Assembly: GCA_041481485.1 (NCBI GenBank)
Contig: JBGPBY010000431.1
Coordinates: 1-6,477 of the forward strand
Direction of reading: 5' to 3'
From: JBGPBY01 sp041481485
Lineage (GTDB): Bacteria > Acidobacteriota > Terriglobia > 20CM-2-55-15
DNA: 6,477 bases
The notes under the pieces are model-generated. The model had not been told where the DNA came from. It worked only from the letters and a program-made list of their open reading frames with translations, and ran no database searches. Each line of letters starts with the position of its first letter. The stretch's first letter is position 1. The position numbers and the translations under genes were made by a program. Shown here one piece after another: positions 1 through 6,397 of the stretch.

Positions 1-1
1 C

Positions 2-820
2 GATCTCATCAACGCCCAATATATACGCGAAGTCGAACCCGGTGAAATTATTGTGATTCGCGGCGAACAGGTTCAATCGATCAAAGCCATGCATGCGCCG
101 CGCACGGCCAAGTGCATTTTTGAACACGTGTATTTTTCTCGTCCGGACAGTCTGGTGTTTGGACGGACCGTGCAAAGCACCCGCGATCGCATGGGCCGCG
201 CTCTGGCGAGAGAAAATCCAGTGGAGGCCGACCTCGTGGTTCCGATTCCCGACTCGGGAATGGCGGCCGCCGTCGGATACTCACAGGAATCCGGGATTCC
301 GTTTGCGATGGGCTTGATTCGAAATCACTACGTGGGACGCACCTTCATTGAACCGCTGAAGGCGATCCGGAACTTCGGCGTGAAAGTGAAATTGAATCCC
401 GTTCGCGAGCTTCTGGCCGGCAAGCGCGTCATCCTGATCGACGATTCGCTGGTGCGCGGCACGACGAGCCGCAAAATCGTCAAGATGGTGCGCGCTGCGG
501 GCGCCAAAGAAGTTCACATGCGGATCAGCTGCCCTCCGACAATTTCACCGTGCTTCTACGGCGTCGACACGCCAGCCAAAAAGGAGCTTGTGGCATCGAG
601 CCACACAGTCGAGGAAATCTGCAAGAACATCGAAGCGGATTCGCTTGCGTATTTGAGCCTGGCGGGCCTGCTCGAAGCGGTGAACGCCAAAGGAAATGAA
701 TTTTGTACGGCATGCTATACCGGGAAGTATCCGATTGAGTTCCCCGACGGATTCCCGGATGCCAAAGAATCCGAACGGCAACTGGATCTCTGGGAAGAGT
801 CGCTGAATCCGGTCCCATGA
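2..820 (+). CDS. purF: Amidophosphoribosyltransferase, C-terminal part (5' end outside window)
   Basis: PurF catalyses the first committed step of de novo purine synthesis: PRPP plus glutamine gives 5-phosphoribosylamine. The reading frame is open from base 2, so 272 C-terminal residues are visible. Against the roughly 470-residue family length, the N-terminal glutamine amidotransferase domain and its catalytic Cys lie outside the window. The visible part is the phosphoribosyltransferase domain, with the PRPP-binding loop VILIDDSLVRGTT at visible residues 143-155 (bases 428-466). Four cysteines (bases 113, 551, 704 and 713) match the 4Fe-4S ligands of the Bacillus subtilis enzyme. The first two are 146 residues apart, as are Cys236 and Cys382 there, and the last pair forms CTAC just before the TGKYP segment. 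This is therefore the Fe-S class, not the E. coli class. The stop overlaps the purM start by four bases. A GTG at base 53 is internal, because homology continues upstream of it. Confidence 0.96.
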   Translation, partial: DLINAQYIREVEPGEIIVIRGEQVQSIKAMHAPRTAKCIFEHVYFSRPDSLVFGRTVQSTRDRMGRALARENPVEADLVVPIPDSGMAAAVGYSQESGIPFAMGLIRNHYVGRTFIEPLKAIRNFGVKVKLNPVRELLAGKRVILIDDSLVRGTTSRKIVKMVRAAGAKEVHMRISCPPTISPCFYGVDTPAKKELVASSHTVEEICKNIEADSLAYLSLAGLLEAVNAKGNEFCTACYTGKYPIEFPDGFPDAKESERQLDLWEESLNPVP

Positions 821-1848
821 CCAACCGTCCCATCACTTACAAAGACGCCGGCGTCAACATCGACAAAGCGAATTCCGCGGTCCGGCAGATTCGAGCCTTT
901 GCGCGCGGGACGTTCACGCCGGGCGTGCTGTCCGATATCGGCAGCTTCGGCGGTATGTTCGCCTGCAATTTCAAAGACATTCAGGAACCTGTTCTGGTTT
1001 CCAGCACCGACGGCGTCGGCACCAAGCTGAGAGTCGCGATGATGATGAATCGCCACAACACCGTCGGCGGCGATCTCGTCAACCACTGCATCAATGACAT
1101 CTTTGTGCAGGGCGCACGGCCGCTGTTTTTCATGGACTACGTCGCGACAGGGAAGCTGGACGAAGACGTGATTGTTTCTGTGGTGGAGGGTGTCGCCACC
1201 GCATGCAAAGCCGCAGAATGCGCACTGTTGGGCGGTGAGACTGCAGAGATGCCGGGATTTTACGCCGATGGCGACTACGATATTGCCGGGTTTATTGTCG
1301 GTGTCGTCGACCGCGGCAAAGTGATCAATGGCCGGTCGATCGCACACGGAGATGTGCTGGTGGGATTGCCGTCGGTTGGCCTTCATACCAACGGATATTC
1401 CCTGGCAAGGCATCTGTTTTTCGACATTGCGGGATATTCCGTTCAATCCAGAGTGCCCGGGTTGGAAGAAACTGTCGGCGAGGAGTTGCTCAAACCGCAC
1501 GTGAACTATGAGCCGGTGCTCCGCGAAGCAGTAGCAAAAGGCCTGATCGAAGGGCTCGCTCACATCACCGGCGGCGGAATTACCGAAAACCTCAATCGTA
1601 TCCTTCCTCAGAATTGCATGGCCGAAGTGCAGCTGGGCTCGTGGCCAACCCTGCCGCTTTGCAAAGTCATGGCGGAGATTGGCCACATCGAACGGGACGA
1701 AATGCTGCGCGCGACAAACATGGGGATCGGAATGATTGCCGTCGTTCACCCTTCGAATGTGGCAGCGATGACGGCCACGCTGAAATCGCCGTACTCCATC
1801 ATCGGCGAAATCGTTCCGGGCGAACCCATCGTCACCTATCGATCATGA
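817..1848 (+). CDS. purM: Phosphoribosylformylglycinamidine cyclo-ligase (AIR synthetase)
   Basis: PurM closes the imidazole ring: it converts FGAM and ATP to AIR, ADP and phosphate, step five of purine synthesis, in the cytoplasm. The 343-residue length is normal for the family. Conserved stretches appear in order: YKDAGVNIDKAN (8-19), the nucleotide-binding SSTDGVGTKL (62-71), GDLVNHCINDI (85-95), GGETAEMPGFY (139-149), SVGLHTNGYSLAR (186-198) and HITGGGI (249-255). No frameshift or missing block is seen. The ATG shares bases 817-820 with the purF stop as ATGA. The only upstream purine-rich stretch (GGGAAGAG, near 792-799) is too far away to be a standard ribosome-binding site, so initiation is probably coupled to termination of purF. 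The 3' end overlaps purN in the same way. Confidence 0.97.
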   Translation: MTNRPITYKDAGVNIDKANSAVRQIRAFARGTFTPGVLSDIGSFGGMFACNFKDIQEPVLVSSTDGVGTKLRVAMMMNRHNTVGGDLVNHCINDIFVQGARPLFFMDYVATGKLDEDVIVSVVEGVATACKAAECALLGGETAEMPGFYADGDYDIAGFIVGVVDRGKVINGRSIAHGDVLVGLPSVGLHTNGYSLARHLFFDIAGYSVQSRVPGLEETVGEELLKPHVNYEPVLREAVAKGLIEGLAHITGGGITENLNRILPQNCMAEVQLGSWPTLPLCKVMAEIGHIERDEMLRATNMGIGMIAVVHPSNVAAMTATLKSPYSIIGEIVPGEPIVTYRS

Positions 1849-2462
1849 AACTGCTCCCAGCGAATCGGAAGCTGGGCATCCTGCTTTCCGGACGCGGATC
1901 TAATTTCGAAGCAATCGCAATGAGCATCGATTCCGGAAAGCTGGATGCGGAAATCACTGTTGTCATCAGCAACATCGAATCCGCTCCCGGACTCGCGCGC
2001 GCGCGGGAACGCGGATTGCAAACGGCGTTCATTCCCTCAAAAGGAAAGACCCGCGAAGCGTTCGATACCGAACTTGTCGATGAATTGAAAAAACACGATG
2101 CGGGACTCATTGTGCTTGCGGGATTCATGCGAATATTCAGCGAAGTGTTTACCAGGGCATATCCGAATTTGATTCTGAATATCCATCCGGCGCTGCTGCC
2201 GGCATTTCCGGGACTGCACGTTCAACAACAGGCACTGGATTTCGGCGTTAAAGTCAGTGGCTGTACCGTGCATCTGGTCAACGACGTTCTCGATGACGGA
2301 CCCATTGTGATGCAGGCCGCGGTTCCGGTCCTCGACAACGACACGGAGGAAACTCTGTCCGCACGAATTCTTAAAGAGGAGCATCGGATATTTTCCGAAG
2401 CGATTGGCATGATTCTTTCTGGAAGATGTGAACTCGACGGACGGCGGGTGGTGTGTTCATGA
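1845..2462 (+). CDS. purN: Phosphoribosylglycinamide formyltransferase (GART), 10-formyl-THF dependent
   Basis: PurN transfers a formyl group from 10-formyltetrahydrofolate to GAR, giving FGAR, step three of purine synthesis. The protein has 205 residues, close to the usual 190-215. The phosphate-binding loop SGRGSNF is at 15-21. The catalytic triad of the E. coli enzyme (Asn106, His108, Asp144) maps with a constant offset of six to Asn112 and His114 in NIHPALLPAFPG, and to Asp150 in the VNDVLDDGP segment. His143 matches E. coli His137. I chose the ATG at 1845 because it overlaps the purM stop as ATGA and gives a normal N-terminus. An in-frame upstream ATG at 1614 would run 230 bases into purM with unrelated sequence. 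Its product precedes that of PurM in the pathway although its gene follows purM. Confidence 0.97.
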   Translation: MKLLPANRKLGILLSGRGSNFEAIAMSIDSGKLDAEITVVISNIESAPGLARARERGLQTAFIPSKGKTREAFDTELVDELKKHDAGLIVLAGFMRIFSEVFTRAYPNLILNIHPALLPAFPGLHVQQQALDFGVKVSGCTVHLVNDVLDDGPIVMQAAVPVLDNDTEETLSARILKEEHRIFSEAIGMILSGRCELDGRRVVCS

Positions 2463-3694
2463 GCGATTTCACGACAACACCACTCGTCGAACAGATGGAA
2501 TATATCCGGAAGGGCGCCGTGGAGATTATTCGCGAAGAGGAACTGATCGCGAAATTGAAGCGTGCCCAGAAGACGGGGAAGCCGCTGCGGATCAAAGCCG
2601 GCTTCGATCCCACGGCGCCGGATATCCATATCGGACACACGGTGCTGATCCGGAAGATGAAACACTTTCAGGATCTGGGACACACGGCGATTTTTCTGAT
2701 TGGAGATTTCACCGGGTTGATCGGAGACCCGTCCGGACGCAGCGCCACGAGAAAGCAGCTGACCAAAGAGGAAGTGCTGGTCAATGCCGAAACGTATAAA
2801 CAGCAGATTTTCAAAATACTCGACCCTCAAAAAACCATCATCGATTTCAACAGCCGATGGATGTCGTCGCTCGGCGCGGAGGGTTTCATCCGGCTCGCGT
2901 CGCGTTACACGGTGGCGCGGATCCTTGAGCGCGAAGATTTCACCAACCGGATGAAGAATCAGCTGCCGATTGCCATGCATGAGCTGATGTATCCGCTGGT
3001 ACAGGGCTATGACTCGGTGGCGCTGGAATGCGATGTGGAACTCGGCGGCACGGATCAGAAGTTCAATTTGCTGGTGGGACGCGAGCTGCAACGCGAGTTT
3101 GGCCAGGAATCGCAGATCGTCATCACCATGCCGCTGCTGGAAGGGACCGACGGCGTGCAGAAGATGAGCAAGTCGCTGGGGAATTACATCGGAATCAACG
3201 ACTCGCCGGATGAGCAGTTCGGCAAGATCATGTCGATTTCCGATACGCTGATGTGGCGATATTACGAGCTCGCGACAGATGTGTCGATACGTGAGATTCA
3301 GGCGCGCAAAGCCGATGTCGATTCGGGGAAACTACATCCGAAGGATGTTAAATGCGATTTGGCAGAGACGATCATCGGGCAGTATCACGGGAAATCCGCA
3401 GGAGAGTCCGCTCGGCAGGAGTTCAACCGAATTTTCAGTCAGAAGGAGATTCCAGCCGATATCGAAGTGCGGCACATGGAGCGGGGAGCAGGTCCGGTAC
3501 GGTTGACCAAACTTCTGGCAACCCTGGGATTGGCGCCTTCCGTGAGTGAGGCGCAGCGATTGATCGAGTCCGGAGCCGTGCATCTGAACAACGAACGGAT
3601 CAGCAACATTAAGGCAGAGCTCGATCTGTCGCAACCGGTGGATGCGACGTTTAAGGTGGGGAAGCGGCGATTCCTGAGGTTGGTTATTTCGTGA
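2459..3694 (+). CDS. tyrS: Tyrosyl-tRNA synthetase, KMSKS-type (TyrZ-like clade)
   Basis: This class I aminoacyl-tRNA synthetase activates tyrosine with ATP and charges tRNA-Tyr. It has 411 residues. The HIGH signature is at 57-60, within GFDPTAPDIHIGH. Tyrosine-pocket residues Tyr178, Gln182 and Asp185 keep the YxxxQxxD spacing known from the Geobacillus enzyme. GGTDQKFN starts at 196, KMSKS is at 235-239, and a C-terminal S4 RNA-binding domain covers about 345-411. A canonical KMSKS rather than KFGKT, together with KAGFDPTAPD, places it in the TyrZ-like clade. The ATG at 2459 overlaps the purN stop as ATGA, like the two junctions before it. A GTG six bases upstream at 2453 is in frame but less likely. 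No T-box or other leader can sit before it, since purN abuts it. Being the last gene of a purine operon is unusual in function but structurally clear. Confidence 0.96.
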   Translation: MSDFTTTPLVEQMEYIRKGAVEIIREEELIAKLKRAQKTGKPLRIKAGFDPTAPDIHIGHTVLIRKMKHFQDLGHTAIFLIGDFTGLIGDPSGRSATRKQLTKEEVLVNAETYKQQIFKILDPQKTIIDFNSRWMSSLGAEGFIRLASRYTVARILEREDFTNRMKNQLPIAMHELMYPLVQGYDSVALECDVELGGTDQKFNLLVGRELQREFGQESQIVITMPLLEGTDGVQKMSKSLGNYIGINDSPDEQFGKIMSISDTLMWRYYELATDVSIREIQARKADVDSGKLHPKDVKCDLAETIIGQYHGKSAGESARQEFNRIFSQKEIPADIEVRHMERGAGPVRLTKLLATLGLAPSVSEAQRLIESGAVHLNNERISNIKAELDLSQPVDATFKVGKRRFLRLVIS

Positions 3695-3696
3695 TC

Positions 3697-3712
3697 TGCC
3701 GTGCCTACGGCA
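3697..3712. terminator. Hairpin just after tyrS, possible terminator
   Basis: TGCCGT and ACGGCA form a perfect 6-base stem around the loop GCCT, starting two bases after the tyrS stop. The plus-strand sequence that follows (CTCTATTCTTC) is pyrimidine-rich but has no clean T run, so an intrinsic terminator is only possible. From memory, similar GTGCCGTAGGCAC palindromes recur in acidobacterial intergenic regions, so it may equally be a piece of the dispersed repeat next to it. Confidence 0.35.
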
Positions 3713-3736
3713 CTCTATTCTTCATGGATTGCTATT

Positions 3737-3784
3737 CCACCGGCTGACGCCGGTGGCTAAGGGGCCTGTCGCCGCTCCGCGGCT
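3737..3784 (-). repeat. REP-like two-part palindromic unit, copy A
   Basis: Read on the minus strand, the unit starts with AGCCGCGGAGCGGCGACAG (bases 3784-3766). After nine bases comes a perfect 8-base hairpin CCACCGGC / GCCGGTGG with loop GTCA (3756-3737). The order and spacing match copy B on the opposite strand, which shows that this is one defined unit rather than random GC-rich sequence. Confidence 0.75.
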
Positions 3785-3893
3785 CGGACAGAGGATTTGC
3801 GTTTTTTCGTTTTGCCTGTCTCCGCCGCAAAGCGGCAGCGGCTCATGCAATCGGCTCCAGCCTCTGTTCGGTTTGCTTGCGGCGCGCCGTCCC

Positions 3894-3940
3894 AGCCGCG
3901 GAGCGGCGGCAGTCCGATAGCCACCGGCGTAAGCCGGTGG
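3894..3940 (+). repeat. REP-like two-part palindromic unit, copy B
   Basis: On the plus strand the unit is AGCCGCGGAGCGGCGGCAG (3894-3912), eight spacer bases ending in TAG, then the 8-base hairpin CCACCGGC / GCCGGTGG with loop GTAA (3921-3940). Compared with copy A, the first part differs at one base, the loop at one base, and the spacer is one base shorter. The two copies face away from each other across about 110 bases, forming a large imperfect inverted repeat. Confidence 0.75.
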
Positions 3941-3963
3941 TAAATCAGCCCGCAAAGAAATCA

Positions 3964-3982
3964 AGCTGCGGAGCAGCGACAG
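3964..3982 (+). repeat. Half-copy of the repeat unit (first part only)
   Basis: AGCTGCGGAGCAGCGACAG matches the first part of the two units at 17 of 19 positions relative to copy A. The two changed bases, T at the fourth position and A at the twelfth, compensate each other, so the internal palindrome (GCTGC / GCAGC) is kept. The second hairpin part is absent: the sequence runs straight into the end of the PilZ gene. Confidence 0.6.
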
Positions 3983-3993
3983 ATCAAGCAAAC

Positions 3994-4317
3994 CTACAGC
4001 GTCGGACCGGCAAGTTCCTGTTCGATGGCCCAGCCCGCTTCTTCGGTCAGATCCAGGAATTGCACCCCGACTCCCGTGCCTGGCACGCAATGACGGACTT
4101 CCCCTCTCACTTTGACCAGAAAATCGATTTTCCTTAACCGGAACTGAATTTTCAGAACCGTGCCTTCCGGGAAATATTTCGGCGTATGAATGAACATCCC
4201 CTGAATGCTCAGATCCGATGGATGAACGGGAACATCCTCGCTTGCACCTTCGTAGACCACCGAAAGTTCCGAGGGAAATTCAACCCGCTCAACTTCTCGT
4301 GCATCTTGTTTCTTCAT
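3994..4317 (-). CDS. Small single-domain PilZ protein, predicted c-di-GMP receptor
   Basis: This 107-residue protein is essentially one PilZ domain, the beta-barrel fold that binds cyclic di-GMP. Both parts of the ligand signature are present: RxxxR as Arg7-Glu-Val-Glu-Arg11 and DxSxxG as Asp35-Leu-Ser37-Ile-Gln-Gly40. The domain end GVGVQFLDL is typical of the family. No signal peptide, membrane segment or extra output domain is seen, so it probably acts in the cytoplasm by binding a partner. The ATG at 4317 has a strong ribosome-binding site (AGGAAAGGA) that overlaps the stop codon of the upstream ATPase gene, with only 11 bases between the genes. Co-transcription with the ATPase suggests that it adjusts pilus or secretion activity. 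Homologous single-domain proteins such as PilZ of Pseudomonas act on type IV pili, although that founding member lacks the binding motif. The exact partner is an inference. Confidence 0.92.
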   Translation of the reverse strand: MKKQDAREVERVEFPSELSVVYEGASEDVPVHPSDLSIQGMFIHTPKYFPEGTVLKIQFRLRKIDFLVKVRGEVRHCVPGTGVGVQFLDLTEEAGWAIEQELAGPTL

Positions 4318-4328
4318 GGAATCCTTTC

Positions 4329-6224
4329 CTATCGGCCGGCGAGGACCGGTTCCGGTCTTCCTGCATTAATTTCATTCCGCGTTCCGCAGAATGGACAAAA
4401 GCTAAACGTCGGGGTGACTTCCTTGGAGCACGCCGGGCAGCGCTGAGGTTTGCTGGCATCCGTAGGAACTACGCGCTGCACTTCTTCAATTGAAGTCAAT
4501 CCCGTTCGCACTTTGTCGAGTGCGTCTTCCTGCATCGTTTTAAAGCCCTCGCAACGGGCCAGACTCAGAATCTCATCCGCACGAGCCTTTCCATGCACCG
4601 CGTCGCGAACGGCGCCTTCGATCATCAGAATTTCGTAGATTCCGACCCTTCCTTTGTATCCGGTGTTTTCGCATACGTCGCATCCTGCCGTCTCGTATTC
4701 GATCCGGTGATTCCTTGTATCCGCGGCGCCAATCTTTTCCAGTCTTCGATGGTAGGCTTTGGATGCCGGCTTCTCCGTCCGGCATGAGCAGAGTCTCCGC
4801 ACCAGACGTTGCGCCAGAACGCCCGTCAACGACGCCGCAATCAGGTAGGACGGAACACCAAGATCCAACAGACGGGTCACCGCTCCGACGCTGTCGTTGG
4901 TATGCAGCGTCGAAAGCACCAGGTGGCCGGTTTGTGAGGCGTTCATTGCGATTTCGGCGGTTTCTCCATTGCGAATTTCACCGACCATGATCACGTCGGG
5001 GTCCTGCCGAAGAATGGACGGCAAGCATGTTGCAAACGTCAGGCCGGCCTTGGGATGAACCTGAACCTGATTGACGCCTTCGAGCATGAACTCGACAGGG
5101 TCTTCCACCGTCACGATGTTATTTCGTGGCGATCTCAGAAGGTTGAGAGACCCATACAATGTCGTTGATTTTCCGGAACCGGTCGGGCCCGTCACCAGCA
5201 GCATTCCCTGCGGCATGGCCAGGATTCTGTTCAAGTTCGCCGCGAGCTCACTGGAAAATCCGAGTTGGTCCAGCGTGATCATCGTGGATTTCGGGTCCAG
5301 GATGCGGATCACGACTTTCTCGCCAAAATGAGTTGGCAATGTGGAGACGCGCAAATCCAGCCGCCGGTCTCGATTCCGCATCATGAAGCGTCCGTCCTGA
5401 GGCACGCGCCGCTCCGAGATATCCATATTCGAAAGAATCTTGATGCGCGACACCACCGCCGCCTGGTGTTCTGATGGCATTGTCATCAGCTCACGCAAAA
5501 TACCGTCGATGCGAACGCGCACTGTGGTAGCGCTGGCTCGGGGCTCAATGTGAATGTCGCTGGCCTGCTTTTCAACGGCAGCGACCATGATTTTGGAAAG
5601 AAACATCACGGCAGGCGTGCGTTTGCGAATGCCTGCATTGAGTTCCCTTTGTGCTTCAGTGGATTCGTCGTCGAGATCCTCGGCGAGGAATTCGATCTCT
5701 CCGTTGAAGTCATCCTCGTTCCGGCCGAGAGAGACCTCTTCGCTGCTCTCCTCCACGATTTCTTCTTCAGGCTCGGCTTCCCCGTAAAACTTGCCGATAG
5801 CCAGGATGATGTCTTCCCTGAAACTGAAACGAGGCGTGATCGGCATTCCCACGCTGAATCGCAGTTCGTCCAGTAGCGCGAGATTTTGCGGCTCAGCCAT
5901 GGCGACGAGGAGTTTTCGTCCCTTTATTTCCAATGGCATAGCGCAGCACCGGAGGGCAGTCGCCGGTGAAAGCAGTTCCAAAATGGACTGGTCGACGGAT
6001 TCAGGGGGGCAGTTTGCATACGGAATCCCCTGGATCTGTTCAAGAGCAGTCCCAATTTCGGTCTTCGAAACGTATCCCTCCTTCAAAAGGATTTCTCCCA
6101 GCCGCATATCCTTCTCTTGCTGGTTTTGCTGGGTTACTGCGCGATTGAGAGAATCCAGCGAGAGACTTCCGCGCTGTAACAGCACGTCCCCAAGTCTCTT
6201 GCTCTTTCGCATTCTGTCGGTCAT
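4329..6224 (-). CDS. GspE/PilB-family assembly ATPase with MshEN domain and C-terminal zinc ribbon
   Basis: This is the hexameric cytoplasmic ATPase that powers type IV pilus extension or type II secretion (631 residues). The N-terminal MshEN domain carries two RLGxxL motifs (10-33 and 41-64) of the kind that bind c-di-GMP in MshE. A very acidic linker follows at 149-194, with 21 of 46 residues Asp or Glu. The ATPase core has Walker A GPTGSGKST (346-354), the Asp box EDPVE (374-378), Walker B and flanking residues DPDVIMVGEIR (408-418), and the His box ending STLHTND (438-444). A metal-binding Cys module is present as CxC (479, 481) and CxxC (515, 518). The C-terminus adds a zinc ribbon, CxxC (596, 599) and CxxC (610, 613). 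I chose the ATG at 6224 because GAGG lies five bases upstream. A GTG at 6230 would fall inside that site. PilB is the likeliest role given the adjacent PilZ gene, but GspE or MshE cannot be excluded because no pilC, pilT or gsp genes are in view. Confidence 0.94.
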   Translation of the reverse strand: MTDRMRKSKRLGDVLLQRGSLSLDSLNRAVTQQNQQEKDMRLGEILLKEGYVSKTEIGTALEQIQGIPYANCPPESVDQSILELLSPATALRCCAMPLEIKGRKLLVAMAEPQNLALLDELRFSVGMPITPRFSFREDIILAIGKFYGEAEPEEEIVEESSEEVSLGRNEDDFNGEIEFLAEDLDDESTEAQRELNAGIRKRTPAVMFLSKIMVAAVEKQASDIHIEPRASATTVRVRIDGILRELMTMPSEHQAAVVSRIKILSNMDISERRVPQDGRFMMRNRDRRLDLRVSTLPTHFGEKVVIRILDPKSTMITLDQLGFSSELAANLNRILAMPQGMLLVTGPTGSGKSTTLYGSLNLLRSPRNNIVTVEDPVEFMLEGVNQVQVHPKAGLTFATCLPSILRQDPDVIMVGEIRNGETAEIAMNASQTGHLVLSTLHTNDSVGAVTRLLDLGVPSYLIAASLTGVLAQRLVRRLCSCRTEKPASKAYHRRLEKIGAADTRNHRIEYETAGCDVCENTGYKGRVGIYEILMIEGAVRDAVHGKARADEILSLARCEGFKTMQEDALDKVRTGLTSIEEVQRVVPTDASKPQRCPACSKEVTPTFSFCPFCGTRNEINAGRPEPVLAGR

Positions 6225-6226
6225 AT

Positions 6227-6233
6227 CCACCTC
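6227..6233 (-). promoter_or_regulatory. Ribosome-binding site that decides the ATPase start
   Basis: On the minus strand GAGGTGG (6233-6227) precedes the ATG at 6224. The core GAGG is five bases from the ATG, which is standard spacing. The alternative GTG at 6230 lies inside this site and has no purine-rich stretch at the right distance before it. Confidence 0.6.
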
Positions 6234-6397
6234 ATTTTGAACTGACCATGTGCCTTGATTTTTTTGTGCACACGCACGTCATACTTATCGGCTCATCATG
6301 GTCTCAGGATTAGATTTATTGGCGGCTCCCAGTATTGAAAAACGATTTGTCTCCAAGGGTGCCACGGGGACATGCGGTAGGGGATGCGATTCCCCAC
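6234..6397 (-). promoter_or_regulatory. Leader region of the ATPase-PilZ operon
   Basis: This stretch must hold the promoter unless transcription enters from beyond the repeat. The best sigma70-like match is weak: TTTTCA (6341-6336), 17 bases, then TAAATC (6318-6313), each 4 of 6 to consensus, leaving about 90 bases of leader. I see no sigma54 (GG-N10-GC) site. Other marks are an 8-base palindrome TGTGCACA (6265-6272) beside a run of seven A on the minus strand. A plus-strand 34-codon frame at 6298-6402 runs into the end repeat and does not look like a gene. Confidence 0.25.
6380..6395. repeat. Short hairpin beside the terminal inverted repeat
   Basis: GGGGA (6380-6384) and TCCCC (6391-6395) form a 5-base stem around a six-base loop. 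GTAGGGG begins just before it (6377-6383) and recurs at the start of the larger inverted repeat (6399-6405), so this hairpin may be a decayed edge of the same element. It could also be a weak terminator. It has no T run. Confidence 0.3.

Larger units (their letters stand above)
3695..3993. other. Convergent intergenic region filled with palindromic repeats
   Basis: These 299 bases separate the tyrS stop from the stop of the PilZ gene on the other strand. I find no credible gene. The open frames that cross it are made of repeat sequence, have no upstream ribosome-binding site and match no family I know. The contents are the post-tyrS hairpin, two inverted copies of a two-part repeat unit (3737-3784 and 3894-3940), a third half-copy (3964-3982), and a small central hairpin at 3824-3836 (GCCGC, loop AAA, GCGGC). 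A 7-base direct repeat ATCAAGC (3960-3966 and 3983-3989) brackets most of the third half-copy. The hairpins could end transcription from both sides. Confidence 0.8.

Noticed and set aside
715..1749. Long minus-strand open frame (344 codons) antisense to purM
   Set aside because: It lies opposite a fully conserved purM, its translation matches no family I recognise, and it is rich in His, Asp and Arg as expected for the antisense of a GC-rich gene.
1614..2462. Longer purN starting inside purM
   Set aside because: The extra 77 residues are an out-of-frame reading of conserved purM. The ATG at 1845 gives the normal PurN start and the ATGA overlap.
2222..3091. Minus-strand open frame of 289 codons across purN and tyrS
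   Set aside because: It spans two conserved genes on the other strand and has no recognisable domain or ribosome-binding site. It is a coding shadow.
3737..3982. Possible CRISPR array in the repeated region
   Set aside because: The copies are in opposite orientation, incomplete and irregularly spaced, with no uniform spacers and no cas genes.
3722..4090. Minus-strand open frame of 122 codons through the repeat region
   Set aside because: It is built from the palindromic repeats, overlaps the PilZ gene out of frame and has Arg/Gly/Pro-rich low-complexity translation.
3729..4137. Plus-strand short frames in the intergenic region (63 and 86 codons)
   Set aside because: They are translations of the repeat units, and the second runs antisense into the conserved PilZ gene.
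6234..6397. Sigma54-type promoter for the pilus ATPase operon
   Set aside because: Pilus genes often use sigma54, but I found no GG-N10-GC pair with acceptable flanking consensus on the minus strand here.
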